A stretch of DNA of 64,000 bases, taken from NCBI GenBank assembly GCA_963726575.1, contig CAVSCR010000007.1, positions 682,001 through 746,000 of the forward strand, in the 5' to 3' direction. The notes beneath the pieces are model-generated. The model saw nothing but the letters and a program-made list of their open reading frames with translations. It searched no databases and was not told the origin of the DNA. This document shows, piece by piece, positions 17,732 through 27,131 of the stretch. A program made the position numbers and the translations under genes. How positions within the stretch are numbered: the first letter of the stretch is position 1; each line of letters opens with the position of its first letter. Source of the stretch: CAVSCR01 sp963726575. Lineage in GTDB: Bacteria > Actinomycetota > Actinomycetes > JAHEKZ01.

Positions 17732-19030
17732 ATGCCCGCGATCGTGCTGGTGGGCGCCCAGTGGGGCGATGAGGGCAAGGGCAAGGCGACCGATCTGCTC
17801 GGCAGTGAGGTCGACTACGTCGTCAAGTTCAACGGTGGCAACAACGCCGGGCACACGGTCGTCATCCCGACCCCGGACGGTCCGCAGAAGTACGCCCTGC
17901 ACCTGCTGCCCAGCGGCATCCTGACTCCCGGGGTCGTACCGGTCATCGGCAACGGCGTCGTGATCGACCTCGGCGTCCTCTTCACCGAGATCGACGGGCT
18001 CCTTGCGCGAGGGGTTGACGTCTCGCGACTCGTGGTCAGCGCCAACGCGCACCTGATAGCGCCCTACAACCGTACGGTCGACCGGGTGGTCGAGCGGTTC
18101 CTCGGCAGTCGCAAGATCGGTACGACCGGCCGCGGCATCGGCCCCACCTATGCGGACAAGATGAACCGGATCGGGATCCGGGTGCAGGACGTGTTCGACG
18201 AGAAGATCCTGCGCCAGAAGGTCGAGGGCGCGCTGGACCAGAAGAACCACCTGCTCGTCAAGGTCTACAACCGGCGCGCGATCAGCGTCGACGAAGTGGT
18301 CGAGGAGTTGCTGAGCCACGTCGATCGGCTCCGTCCGATGGTTGCCGACACGAGTCTGTTGCTCGAGACGGCGCTGAGCCGTGGCGAGACCGTCCTGCTC
18401 GAGGGCGGTCAAGCAACCTTGCTCGACGTGGACCACGGCACGTACCCGTTCGTGACGTCTTCCAACGCGACAGCAGGTGGCGCCTGTACCGGTGCTGGGA
18501 TCGCGCCGACTCGCGTGGAGCGGGTCATCGCGATCGCGAAGGCGTATGTCACGCGAGTCGGCGAGGGCCCGTTCCCGACCGAGCTTCTCGATGACGACGG
18601 ACAGCGACTGCGCGAAGTGGGTCACGAGTTCGGGACCACTACCGGCAGACCGCGCCGCTGCGGCTGGTACGACGCTGTCGTGGCCCGCTATGCGGCCCGC
18701 GTCAACGGGGTCACGGACTTCGTGCTGACCAAGCTCGACGTGTTGACGGGGTGGGAGCAGATCCCGGTCTGCGTGGCCTACGAGGTCGACGGCGTGCGTC
18801 ACGACGAGATGCCGATGACGCAGACCGACTTCCACCACGCCCAGCCGGTGTACGAGTTCCTGCCCGGGTGGCAGGAGGACCTGTCGGGAGTGCGTGAGTT
18901 CGGCGACCTTCCGGCTGCCGCGCAGGCCTACGTCACCGCGTTGGAGGACATGTCGGGGGCACCGATGTCGGCCGTCGGGGTGGGACCCGGTCGCGACGCG
19001 ACCATCCAGCGACGTCGGCTCCTTCCCTAG
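17732..19030 (+). CDS. purA: Adenylosuccinate synthetase
   Basis: PurA condenses IMP with aspartate using GTP, the first committed step to AMP. The 432-residue protein has the N-terminal loop GAQWGDEGKGK, NGGNNAGHTVV, the IMP-binding GTTGRGIGPTYADK, and a C-terminal TTTGRPRRCGWYDAV and KLDVLTG region for GTP binding. GAGGGAG precedes the ATG. A TACCCT hexamer about 40 bases upstream resembles a -10 box, suggesting its own promoter between the DUF3151 gene and purA. Confidence 0.96.
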   Translation: MPAIVLVGAQWGDEGKGKATDLLGSEVDYVVKFNGGNNAGHTVVIPTPDGPQKYALHLLPSGILTPGVVPVIGNGVVIDLGVLFTEIDGLLARGVDVSRLVVSANAHLIAPYNRTVDRVVERFLGSRKIGTTGRGIGPTYADKMNRIGIRVQDVFDEKILRQKVEGALDQKNHLLVKVYNRRAISVDEVVEELLSHVDRLRPMVADTSLLLETALSRGETVLLEGGQATLLDVDHGTYPFVTSSNATAGGACTGAGIAPTRVERVIAIAKAYVTRVGEGPFPTELLDDDGQRLREVGHEFGTTTGRPRRCGWYDAVVARYAARVNGVTDFVLTKLDVLTGWEQIPVCVAYEVDGVRHDEMPMTQTDFHHAQPVYEFLPGWQEDLSGVREFGDLPAAAQAYVTALEDMSGAPMSAVGVGPGRDATIQRRRLLP

Positions 19031-19084
19031 ACGCCTGGCGGAACCCACGCCCGAAATGTCGTAGTTCGCTCCTGGTGAACGGGT

Positions 19085-19155
19085 GAAAACCTCCACTCCG
19101 GCTGGACAACGAGTCAGAACCTCCACTCTTTCGGAAGCAACGATTCGATGCTTCC
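19085..19155. repeat. Intergenic repeat family 2, copy 1
   Basis: About 71 bases between purA and the class III aminotransferase gene match 40236-40308 closely, including an identical 18-base core (GACAACGAGTCAGAACCT). It ends in a hairpin with stem TCGGAAGC/GCTTCCGA. The other copy has TTGGAAGC/GCTTCCAA, a compensated base pair, which argues that the hairpin itself is conserved. The remaining 19031-19226 stretch holds nothing else recognisable. Confidence 0.85.
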
Positions 19156-19226
19156 GATCGGGGGGAGGGAAGCGGGCGGAGGCGCTGAGGGTTTCGCGTG
19201 GGGCTCGGGGTTCCTAGGCTGACGCC

Positions 19227-20588
19227 ATGACCGCCCAGACGCCTGATCCTGCTCGCGGCGAGGAAGTCTTCGACCTCGACCGCGCCCATGTCTTCCACTC
19301 CTGGTCAGCCCAGAAGCTGATCTCGCCGCTGCCCATCGCGAGCGCCGAGGGCTGCTACTTCTGGGACTACGAGGGCAATCGCTACCTCGACTTCTCCTCG
19401 CAGTTGGTCAATGTCAACATCGGTCACCAGCACCCCAAGGTGATCGCTGCGATCCAGGAGCAGGCAGGCCGCCTGGTGACGGTCGCGCCGCAGCACGCGA
19501 ACGACGTCCGCAGCGAGGCCGCCGCGCTGATTGCGAGCGTGGCGCCGGCCGGGCATTCCAAGGTGTTCTTCACCAACGGTGGGGCTGACGCCAACGAGAA
19601 CGCCGTTCGGATGGCCCGGTTGCACACGGGTCGTCACAAGGTGCTGTCGGCCTATCGCAGCTACCACGGCAACACCACGACCGCCGTGACACTCACCGGC
19701 GACCCGCGACGTTGGCCGAACGAGAACGGCGTGGCCGGCATCGTGCACTTCTTCGGCCCGTACCCATATCGCTCGCCATTCTGGTCCACGAGTGACGAGC
19801 AAGAAGCCGACCGCGCGCTGGAACACCTCGAGCAGGTGATCCTCTTCGAAGGGCCACAGACCATCGCTGCGCTCGTGCTGGAGACCGTCGTCGGCACGGC
19901 CGGAGTACTGATCCCGCCGGCGCACTATCTGGCCGGGGTGCGTGAGCTCTGCGACCGCTTCGGGATCATCTACATCGCCGACGAGGTCATGTGCGGCTTC
20001 GGCCGCACGGGTGACTGGTTCGCCTACGAGCACTTCGGCGTCACTCCCGACCTGATCACGTTCGCCAAGGGCGTCAACTCCGGCTACGTGCCGGTCGGGG
20101 GCGTGATCATCAGTGACGAGATCGCTGCCACGTTCGACGAACGCGTGTTCCCCGGCGGGCTGACGTACAGCGGTCACCCTCTCGCCGCCGCCTCCATCGT
20201 GGCCACGATCACGGCGATGCGAGAGGAGGGCATCGTCGAGAACGCCAAGCGGGTCGGCGAAGAGGTGATCGGGCCAGGCCTTCGCGAGCTAGCCCAACGG
20301 CATCCCGTGATCGGCGAGGTGCGTGGCATGGGCGTCTTCTGGGCGCTCGACCTCGTCCGCGACCGCGAGACGCGCGAGATGTTGGTGCCGTACAACGCTG
20401 CCGGGGCAGCCAACCAACCGATGGCCGAGCTGGTCGCCGCGTGCAAGTCACGTGGGCTCATGCCGTTCACCAACTACAACCGGTTGCACGTCGTGCCGCC
20501 CTGCACGGTCAGCGACGCCGAGGCGAAGGAGGGGATCGGCATCCTGGATGAGGCATTCGGGGTGCTGGCCCAGTACTACCAAGGCTGA
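19227..20588 (+). CDS. Class III (omega) aminotransferase
   Basis: A 453-residue PLP enzyme of aminotransferase class III. It shows TNGGADANENAVRMAR for phosphate binding, SYHGNTT, the aspartate of IADEVMCGFGRTG, the Schiff-base lysine Lys281 in TFAKGVNSGYVPVGGV, and FPGGLTYSGHPLAAAS. Members of this group include taurine- and beta-alanine-pyruvate aminotransferases; the substrate cannot be fixed here. It starts at an ATG 72 bases after repeat family 2 copy 1 and lies 20 bases before purD. Confidence 0.88.
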   Translation: MTAQTPDPARGEEVFDLDRAHVFHSWSAQKLISPLPIASAEGCYFWDYEGNRYLDFSSQLVNVNIGHQHPKVIAAIQEQAGRLVTVAPQHANDVRSEAAALIASVAPAGHSKVFFTNGGADANENAVRMARLHTGRHKVLSAYRSYHGNTTTAVTLTGDPRRWPNENGVAGIVHFFGPYPYRSPFWSTSDEQEADRALEHLEQVILFEGPQTIAALVLETVVGTAGVLIPPAHYLAGVRELCDRFGIIYIADEVMCGFGRTGDWFAYEHFGVTPDLITFAKGVNSGYVPVGGVIISDEIAATFDERVFPGGLTYSGHPLAAASIVATITAMREEGIVENAKRVGEEVIGPGLRELAQRHPVIGEVRGMGVFWALDLVRDRETREMLVPYNAAGAANQPMAELVAACKSRGLMPFTNYNRLHVVPPCTVSDAEAKEGIGILDEAFGVLAQYYQG

Positions 20589-20608
20589 CCGCAGTAGCCT
20601 CGTTCGAC

Positions 20609-21883
20609 ATGGATGTCCTCGTCGTCGGCGCAGGGGCTCGAGAACACGCCCTGTGCGTTGCGCTGCGACGTGACCCATCGGTCGAGGCCTTGTGGTGCGC
20701 GCCAGGAAACGCCGGCACGGCGGACGTCGCCATCAACGAGCCCTTGGACGCTGGCGACCCGCAGGCCGTGGCTGCTCTGGCGCAGCGGCTGGGCGCCGAC
20801 CTGGTCGTGATCGGTCCCGAAGGACCGTTGGTGGCCGGCGCCGCCGACGCCGTGAGGGCAGCTGGCGTCGTCTGCTTCGGGCCGTCCCAGGCGGCGGCCC
20901 AGCTCGAGGGGTCCAAGGCGTTTGCCAAGCAGGTCATGACGCAAGCCGGAGTCCCCACAGCTCACTCCCGCACCTGCACCACCGCCGAGGAAGTGGCTGC
21001 CGCCCTCGACGCCTATGGGCCGCCGTACGTGGTCAAGGACGACGGGCTGGCTGCCGGCAAGGGGGTCGTGGTCACCGACGATCCGGCCGTTGCGCGGGCC
21101 CATGCCGCACGCTCGGGTCGGGTGGTGATCGAGGAGTTCCTGGACGGCCCGGAGATCTCGCTCTTCTGCATCACCGACGGCACCACGGTGGTGCCGCTGG
21201 CACCCGCCCAGGACTTCAAGCGCGCCGGTGACCACGACACCGGCCCGAACACCGGCGGAATGGGCGCCTACTCACCGCTCCCGTGGGCGCCGCCGGGTCT
21301 GGTGGACGAGGTGGTCGACCGCATCGCGCAGCCGGTGGTCGATGCCCTGAGCGCCAACGGAACGCCCTTCGTCGGCCTGCTGTACGTGGGCTTGGCGTTG
21401 ACCAAGGACGGACTGCAGGTCATCGAGTTCAACGCGCGGTTCGGAGACCCCGAGACTCAGGTGGTGCTGGCTCGGCTGCAGACCCCCCTCGCCGGAGTCC
21501 TTGCCGCCGCCGCTCGTGGCGAGCTGGCCGACGTCGGACCGCTGGAGTGGTCTGACGATGCGGCCGTGACGGTCGTCATCGCGGCGAACGGATACCCGGT
21601 GTCGCCGCGGGTCGGTGATGCCGTGGACGGCATCGTCGACGCCAACGACGTGCCGGGCGTCCATGTGCTCCACGCCGGCACCACCGTGGACGCGCACGGT
21701 GTCGTGCGGACGTCGGGCGGGCGGGTGTTGTCGGTGACGGCGACCGGACCGACGTTGACGGAGGCCCGCACTCGCGCCTACGACGCGGTGGACCGCGTCG
21801 CGGTCGTGGGATCGCACCACCGCAAGGACATCGCGGCTACGGCAGCCAGCGATGCCGACGACGAGACCCCGGCTGATCCCTGA
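20609..21883 (+). CDS. purD: Phosphoribosylamine-glycine ligase
   Basis: PurD (GARS) adds glycine to phosphoribosylamine with ATP, the second step of purine synthesis. The 424-residue ATP-grasp protein starts with the family pattern MDVLVVGAGAREHAL, contains GPEGPLVAGAAD, KDDGLAAGKGVVV, the GPEISLF and DHDTGPNTGGMGAYSP region, and EFNARFGDPETQV. It lies directly after the class III aminotransferase gene and before the peptidase S51 gene, in a purine gene series that continues with purB and purC. Confidence 0.96.
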   Translation: MDVLVVGAGAREHALCVALRRDPSVEALWCAPGNAGTADVAINEPLDAGDPQAVAALAQRLGADLVVIGPEGPLVAGAADAVRAAGVVCFGPSQAAAQLEGSKAFAKQVMTQAGVPTAHSRTCTTAEEVAAALDAYGPPYVVKDDGLAAGKGVVVTDDPAVARAHAARSGRVVIEEFLDGPEISLFCITDGTTVVPLAPAQDFKRAGDHDTGPNTGGMGAYSPLPWAPPGLVDEVVDRIAQPVVDALSANGTPFVGLLYVGLALTKDGLQVIEFNARFGDPETQVVLARLQTPLAGVLAAAARGELADVGPLEWSDDAAVTVVIAANGYPVSPRVGDAVDGIVDANDVPGVHVLHAGTTVDAHGVVRTSGGRVLSVTATGPTLTEARTRAYDAVDRVAVVGSHHRKDIAATAASDADDETPADP

Positions 21884-21911
21884 GCCGACGTCCGGAAGGG
21901 TTGGTAACGAC

Positions 21912-22610
21912 GTGGTGCCACGCGTCTGTCTGCAAGGTGGTGCCGAGTTCGGGCGCCTGACCCAGGAGATGGACTCTCAGCTGCTCAAGCTGGCCCGACC
22001 AGGTCCGGTCGTGATCGCTCCGCTTGCCTCGCCTCCGGGCAGCGCGTACCGGCGTACCGGCGCCAACGCCGTCGGCTACTTCGGACGCCTCGGCGCCGCA
22101 TCCGTGTTGGTGGCCGCCGACGCCAGAGAAGATGACGACGCTGCCTGCGCCACCGTCGCGGAGGCGGGCCTGCTCGTGCTTCCCGGCGGCTCGCCCGCCC
22201 GGTTGCTCGACGCGTTGACACAGTCGCGCTTGGGACTGGTGGTGCGTGACCTGATCGACGACGGCGCGATCGTCATGGGGGCCAGCGCAGGCGCCATGTG
22301 CCTGGCAGCCTGGACCTTGCTCCCGGACCGAGGCGGTGTGGTGGTTCCCGGGATCGAGGTGGTTCCTGCCGCGCTCGTGCTGCCCCACTACGAGCTGAGC
22401 CGCGAGCCTGAGGCGAGCGGGCTGCTGGCCCAGGTGCCGCCACAGTGCGCCGTCCTCGGCATCCCGGAGCAGTCCGGAGTGCTGTTCGAGGTCGACGACG
22501 TTCCCCGGCTCACTGCGATGGGCGCAGCGTCGACCACGATCGTGCGCGGTCGCTCGCAGGCCCTCGACGTCGGGGACTCGGTGCCCTGGCCACTGGATAC
22601 GGAAGAATGA
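21912..22610 (+). CDS. Peptidase S51 (dipeptidase E/cyanophycinase-like)
   Basis: A 232-residue protein with the S51 fold: an N-terminal LQGGAEF, the LVLPGGSPARLL turn and the nucleophile motif GASAGAM (Ser125), followed by histidine- and glutamate-containing segments. S51 enzymes cleave aspartyl peptides (peptidase E) or cyanophycin; with no cyanophycin synthetase in view a dipeptidase role is more likely. The GTG at 21912 follows GGAAGGG at 11 bases; an in-frame ATG at 21852 inside purD is an alternative. It is packed between purD and purB. Confidence 0.8.
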   Translation: MVPRVCLQGGAEFGRLTQEMDSQLLKLARPGPVVIAPLASPPGSAYRRTGANAVGYFGRLGAASVLVAADAREDDDAACATVAEAGLLVLPGGSPARLLDALTQSRLGLVVRDLIDDGAIVMGASAGAMCLAAWTLLPDRGGVVVPGIEVVPAALVLPHYELSREPEASGLLAQVPPQCAVLGIPEQSGVLFEVDDVPRLTAMGAASTTIVRGRSQALDVGDSVPWPLDTEE

Positions 22611-22614
22611 CGCG

Positions 22615-24046
22615 GTGACCAACCCGCTGATCCCCGACGTCCTGGCCGCTCGGTACGCCTCCGGCGCCATGGCGGGCGTGTGGTCACCTGAGCACAAGGT
22701 GCGCCTCGAGCGCGAGCTCTGGCTCGCCGTCTTGGAGGCGCAGCGGGCCCTTGGCGTCGACGTGCCCGACGGAGTGGTTGAGGCGTACCGAGCCGTGATC
22801 GACGACGTCGACCTCGACTCGATTGCCGGCCGTGAGCGGGTGACTCGACACGACGTCAAGGCGCGGATCGAGGAGTTCGGCGCCCTGGCTGGACAAGAGC
22901 ACGTGCACAAGGGGATGACGAGCCGCGACCTGACCGAGAACGTGGAGCAGCTGCAGGTGCGTAGGTCGTTGCAGATCGTGCGGAGCAAGGCCGTCGCGAC
23001 ATTGGCACGCCTTGGCAATCTCGCACTGCGCTACGACGACGTCGTGATGGCCGGTCGGTCGCACAACGTCGCGGCGCAGGCGACCACATTGGGCAAACGG
23101 TTCGCGTCGGCGGCCGACGGAGCTGCTGGTGGCCTTGGAACGCCTCGACGAGCTGATGGCGCGGTACCCCTTGCGCGGCATCAAGGGTCCGGTCGGCACA
23201 GCCCAGGACATGCTCGACCTTCTCGACGGTGACGCGAACAAGCTGGCCGAGCTGGAGCGGGCCGTTGCGACGCATCTGGGCTTCGACAACGTGCTCACCA
23301 GCGTCGGCCAGGTGTACCCGCGGTCCTTGGACTACGACGTCGTGAGCGCGCTGGTGCAGCTCGCAGCCGGACCATCGTCGCTGGCCATGACGATCCGTCT
23401 GATGGCCGGCAACGAGTTGGTGACCGAGGGCTTCCGACCCGGCCAGGTCGGCTCGAGTGCGATGCCGCACAAGATGAACACTCGGTCGTGCGAGCGGGTC
23501 AATGGTCTCGCCGTCATCCTCCGCGGGTACGCGACCATGACGGGTGAGCTGGCCGGCTCACAATGGAACGAAGGCGACGTGTCGTGCTCGGTGGTGCGTC
23601 GGGTTGCGCTGCCTTCTGCGTTCTTCGCGATCGACGGGTTGTTCGAGACGTTCCTGACCGTGCTCGACGAGTTCGGAGCCTTCCCCGCCGTCATCGCGCG
23701 AGAGCTGGATCGCTACCTTCCGTTCCTGGCGACCACCAAAGTGCTCATGGCCGCAGTGCGGAACGGCGTCGGTCGCGAGACGGCCCACGAAGTGATCAAG
23801 GAGCACGCAGTCGCGGTCGCCCTGGAGATGCGCGAGAAGGGTAGCGATCGCAACGACTTGCTCGACCGGCTCGCGGCCGATGAGCGGTTGGGCCTGACGC
23901 GGGATCAGCTCAGCTCTCTGGTCGCCGAGCCGATCGAGTTCACTGGAGCAGCGACGTCTCAGGTGGCGCGTGTCGTGGCGCAGATCGCGGCGATCGCACA
24001 AGGCGATCCGGTGGCGTCGGCCTACCAGCCGGCGGACATCCTGTGA
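22615..24046 (+). pseudogene. purB: Adenylosuccinate lyase, interrupted by a one-base frameshift
   Basis: PurB splits SAICAR and adenylosuccinate in purine synthesis. Residues 1-168 are read from the GTG at 22615 (GGAAG upstream) and include the histidine motif GRSHNVAAQATTLGKRFASAAD. An extra G in the GACGG run at 23119-23120 shifts the frame. From there the sequence resumes in another frame as ELLVALERLDELMARYPLRG and includes the signature GSSAMPHKMN and the full C-terminal domain, ending 24046. Removing one G gives a normal ~476-residue PurB. Since purine synthesis is otherwise intact, a sequencing error is the simplest explanation; a real lesion or programmed shift cannot be excluded. 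Confidence 0.9.
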
Positions 24047-24924
24047 CGGCGCCGGCGGCTCCATTGCTGGCCGGGCTCGAGCACGTGTACTCGGGCAAGG
24101 TGCGCGATCTCTACCGATACCCCGACGGGCGCCTGCTCTTCGTGGCCAGCGACCGGATCTCGGCCTACGACTGGATCCTGCCCACCGCGATCCCGGACAA
24201 GGGGCGGGTCCTCACCCAGCTGTCGCTGTGGTGGTTCGGGCAGCTGGCCGACCTGGTGCCCAATCATGTGCTGTCCACGGAGGTCCCGGAGGCCGTCGCC
24301 GGGCGGGCGATGATCACCCGACCGCTGCAGATGTTCCCGGTGGAGTGCGTCGCGCGCGGCTATCTCACAGGTTCAGGGCTCACCGACTACCAACGGGCAG
24401 GCGCGGTGTGCGGCGTTGTTCTTCCGCCAGGGCTGGTCGACGGCTCGCGACTGCCCAGCCCGATCTTCACCCCAGCCACCAAGGCGGCGCTCGGCAAGCA
24501 CGACGAGAACGTCGACTTCGCGGCGGTCGCGCGCACCGTCGGACTGCATGACGCCGAGGCGTTGCGCGACCTGACGTTGAGCGTGTACGAGCGTGCCGAG
24601 CAGATCGCGCGCGACCGGGGAATCGTCCTTGCCGACACCAAGCTCGAGTTCGGACGAGACCCGGTGACCGGGCGGATCGTCCTGGCCGACGAGGTTCTGA
24701 CGCCGGACTCGTCGCGGTTCTGGCCAGCCGATGCCTGGGAACCGGGACATGCCCAACCCAGCTATGACAAGCAGTTCGTGCGCGACTGGCTGACGTCGCC
24801 GGCGTCTGGATGGGACCGGAGCTCCGGAGCGCCGCCGCCGCCACTGCCCGACGACGTGGTGGCGGCGACCCGCGCCAAGTACATCGAGGCCTTCGAGCGC
24901 CTGACCGGACGCCGCTTCGCCTGA
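24043..24924 (+). CDS. purC: SAICAR synthase
   Basis: PurC joins CAIR with aspartate using ATP. The 293-residue protein has YSGKVRDLY at the N-terminus, FVASDRISAYDWI, VECVARGYLTGSG and a late ADTKLEFG with the following TPDSSRFW stretch, all hallmarks of the single-domain bacterial or eukaryotic-like enzyme. The GTG overlaps the purB stop by four bases, implying translational coupling. Repeat family 3 begins eight bases after its stop. Confidence 0.96.
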   Translation: MTAPAAPLLAGLEHVYSGKVRDLYRYPDGRLLFVASDRISAYDWILPTAIPDKGRVLTQLSLWWFGQLADLVPNHVLSTEVPEAVAGRAMITRPLQMFPVECVARGYLTGSGLTDYQRAGAVCGVVLPPGLVDGSRLPSPIFTPATKAALGKHDENVDFAAVARTVGLHDAEALRDLTLSVYERAEQIARDRGIVLADTKLEFGRDPVTGRIVLADEVLTPDSSRFWPADAWEPGHAQPSYDKQFVRDWLTSPASGWDRSSGAPPPPLPDDVVAATRAKYIEAFERLTGRRFA

Positions 24925-24931
24925 GCCGAAA

Positions 24932-24998
24932 CCCAAGTTGGTCTTGGACCTCATGTGCAAGTTGATCATGAAAACCCGACATCTACTCCTTGATCAAC
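24932..24998. repeat. Intergenic repeat family 3, copy 1
   Basis: A 67-base element just after purC whose reverse complement matches 26482-26547 over its whole length with about ten differences. It contains an internal hairpin, GTTGATCA against TGATCAAC, with a ~22-base loop. Its position directly behind a gene suggests a terminator-like function. Confidence 0.85.
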
Positions 24999-25048
24999 AA
25001 CCAGGGGGCGGCTGACGGCCGACGACGCGACTGCGGCACAGTGACGCC

Positions 25049-25465
25049 GTGCAGATTCCTGAGGGTTACGACGACCTCTTCGACGACGCCGCGGTCGGCT
25101 TCCTCGTCGTCGCCACCTTGAGTGGTCCGGACAAGGCGGCCGTGGCGCCTGTCTGGTTCGTCTCCGACGACCGTGGCCTGGTGTTCACCTCCGATGACGA
25201 CAGTGTCAAGGCACGCAACGTGCGGCGACAACCGAACGTGGCCGCAGTGGTGTTGGAAGAGGGCGAGCACGCTCGCTACGTGTCGGTGCGCGGCACCGTG
25301 GAGGAGCTGCACGCCGGCGTCGACGACCTCGCCGGTCTCTATCGGCGCATCGTGCAACGCTACGAGCACCGCGAACCGACCGAGCCGGATCCAGAAGGCA
25401 CGGCCTACTTCCGGCTCGTTCCCGATCGGATGAACGGGTACGACTACCGCGACTACCAGGCCTGA
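25049..25465 (+). CDS. Pyridoxamine 5'-phosphate oxidase family protein (FMN/F420 split-barrel)
   Basis: A 138-residue split-barrel flavin- or F420-binding protein. Visible features are FLVVATLSGPDKAAVAPVWF, LVFTSDDDSVKARNVRRQPNVAAVV (the conserved K-xxN-RRxP-xV cofactor motif) and YVSVRGTVEEL. Actinobacterial members of this type include F420-dependent biliverdin or other reductases as well as FMN enzymes, so the substrate is open. It starts at a GTG and sits with galE between the two inverted copies of repeat family 3. Confidence 0.8.
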   Translation: MQIPEGYDDLFDDAAVGFLVVATLSGPDKAAVAPVWFVSDDRGLVFTSDDDSVKARNVRRQPNVAAVVLEEGEHARYVSVRGTVEELHAGVDDLAGLYRRIVQRYEHREPTEPDPEGTAYFRLVPDRMNGYDYRDYQA

Positions 25466-25493
25466 CCACAACCATCGCAAGTACGCTGCCCGC

Positions 25494-26468
25494 ATGACAT
25501 GGCTGGTCACCGGCGGAGCCGGCTACATCGGGGCGCACATCGTTCACGCGCTGCGATCCGAGGGCAAGTCCGTGGTCGTGCTCGACGACCTGTCGACTGG
25601 TGAGCGTCGCAAGCTGCCCGATGACGTTCCCTTGGTGATCGCCTCGGTCGACGACCGCGACGCGGTGGCGACGGCGTTGAAGAAGCACGAGGTCAGCGGC
25701 ATCGTCCACATGGCCGCGAAGAAGGCTGTCGGGGAGTCGGTCGAGCGGCCGTTGTACTACTACCGGCAGAACGTCGACGGCCTGCTGACGTTGCTCGAGG
25801 CCATGGACGACGCGAACGTCACCAAGATCGTCTACTCCTCCTCGGCTGCGACCTTCGGCCTGCCGGACACCGACGTCGCGCTCACCGAGGACTACCACTG
25901 CCGCCCCATCAACCCGTACGGCGAGACGAAGCTGATCGGCGAGTGGCTCATGCACGATCTCGCGCTGGCGGAGAGCCTCGACTGGGTCTCGTTGCGGTAC
26001 TTCAACGTCGCCGGAGCCGGGACACCGGAGCTGGGTGATTCCGGCGTCTTCAACTTGATCCCGATGGTGTTCCGCGCGCTGAGCAACGGCCAGAGCCCGC
26101 AGGTCTTCGGTGGCGACTACCCGACCCCGGATGGCTCCTGCATCCGCGACTACATCCACGTGACGGATCTCGCCGAGGCACATGTCGCCGCCGTCGACCG
26201 ACTCGAGAGCGGACCCGCGTCGGTCGTCTACAACGTCGGACGCGGTGAGGGTGTGTCCGTCAAGGAAGTCATGGACGCTGTGCGCGCCGCGACCGGCCTC
26301 GACTTCCGGTACGACGTGGTCGAGCGGCGTCCCGGCGACCCTGCGCGGCTCGTCGCGTCAGCGGACAAGATCGGCGCTGAGCTCGGATGGACGGCCACCC
26401 GCGACCTGGCAGACATGGTGACCAGCGCGTGGACCGCGTGGCAGGCGTTCCCACCGTCGACCTCCTGA
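25494..26468 (+). CDS. galE: UDP-glucose 4-epimerase
   Basis: GalE interconverts UDP-glucose and UDP-galactose with tightly bound NAD, feeding cell-wall and polysaccharide synthesis. The 324-residue extended SDR shows GGAGYIGAH for NAD, a YSSSAATFG serine segment, the catalytic pair in NPYGETK, LRYFNVAGAG and GDYPTPDGSCIRDYIHV. All are typical of GalE. It starts at an ATG 28 bases after the PPOX gene; repeat family 3 copy 2 follows its stop. Confidence 0.92.
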   Translation: MTWLVTGGAGYIGAHIVHALRSEGKSVVVLDDLSTGERRKLPDDVPLVIASVDDRDAVATALKKHEVSGIVHMAAKKAVGESVERPLYYYRQNVDGLLTLLEAMDDANVTKIVYSSSAATFGLPDTDVALTEDYHCRPINPYGETKLIGEWLMHDLALAESLDWVSLRYFNVAGAGTPELGDSGVFNLIPMVFRALSNGQSPQVFGGDYPTPDGSCIRDYIHVTDLAEAHVAAVDRLESGPASVVYNVGRGEGVSVKEVMDAVRAATGLDFRYDVVERRPGDPARLVASADKIGAELGWTATRDLADMVTSAWTAWQAFPPSTS

Positions 26469-26481
26469 CCCTGCCGGTGAA

Positions 26482-26547
26482 GTTGATCAAGGAGTAGAGG
26501 TCGGGCTTTCAAGATCGACTGACACCTGAAGTCCAAGATCAACTGGG
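26482..26547. repeat. Intergenic repeat family 3, copy 2
   Basis: An inverted second copy of the element at 24932-24998. It lies between the convergent galE and nitroreductase genes. The nitroreductase stop codon (TGA on the minus strand at 26539-26541) is inside the repeat, so the element supplies the gene's end. Confidence 0.85.
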
Positions 26548-27021
26548 TGGCGGTGAGGCGAGGAGGCGGAAGACGGGGATGTAGCGGCCGGCCCGGCGTT
26601 CGTAGCCGGCGAACCAGCGCCAGTCCTGCGTCAGCGCGGCGTAGAGCCGGTCCCGGTCAGCACCGGTGGCCTCGGCGAACCGACAGGCGCGCACCTGCTC
26701 CCCCACGCGCACCCACCCGACGGCCTGCGCCCGCACGTTGAACACCCACCCCGGCACCTTCGCCTGGCCGGCATTCGACCCCGCCACGACCCAGACCTCT
26801 TCTTCGCTCTCGGCATCTCCCGCGGGGTCGCGCACGGCCAGGAGCGGCGTCGTGCGCCATTCCCCGCTGCGCCGGCCCAACGTGGTGACCCACACGATCT
26901 GCTGGCCCCCGGGGAAGTGCCGGCCCAGCCGCCCGCCCGAGATGCGGTGCAGCACCCGATGTCCGCGCGTGAGGTTGCGCAGCACCAAGCCCATCGTCAG
27001 GTCGTAGCGGGCCTTGTCCAC
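26539..27021 (-). CDS. Deazaflavin (F420)-dependent nitroreductase family protein
   Basis: A 160-residue protein of the DDN family, which uses reduced coenzyme F420 in mycobacteria and relatives. Recognisable landmarks are LGRRSGEWRTTPLLAV (the F420-phosphate-binding pattern GRxSGxxRxTPL), VVAGSNAGQAKVPGWVFNV (the SNxGxxxxPxWxxNL pattern) and WFAGYERRAGRYIPVFRL near the end. The start is a GTG. It is divergent from purS, converges with galE, and its last codons run into repeat family 3. Confidence 0.87.
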   Translation of the reverse strand: MDKARYDLTMGLVLRNLTRGHRVLHRISGGRLGRHFPGGQQIVWVTTLGRRSGEWRTTPLLAVRDPAGDAESEEEVWVVAGSNAGQAKVPGWVFNVRAQAVGWVRVGEQVRACRFAEATGADRDRLYAALTQDWRWFAGYERRAGRYIPVFRLLASPPPS

Positions 27022-27131
27022 GAACTTGACGGTAGCGTCAGGTCAGTGGCCGACGAAAGCACGTGGTTGCGTCGGTAGACTCGACGTGTCGCCCAGCATC
27101 GATCGCCCGCTTTCGACTCTCGGGAGAGCCC

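Noticed and set aside
27026..27081. TTGACG and TAGACT as a promoter for purSQL
   Set aside because: The hexamers are about 44 bases apart, too far for a sigma-70 type promoter; only the -10-like box is mentioned.
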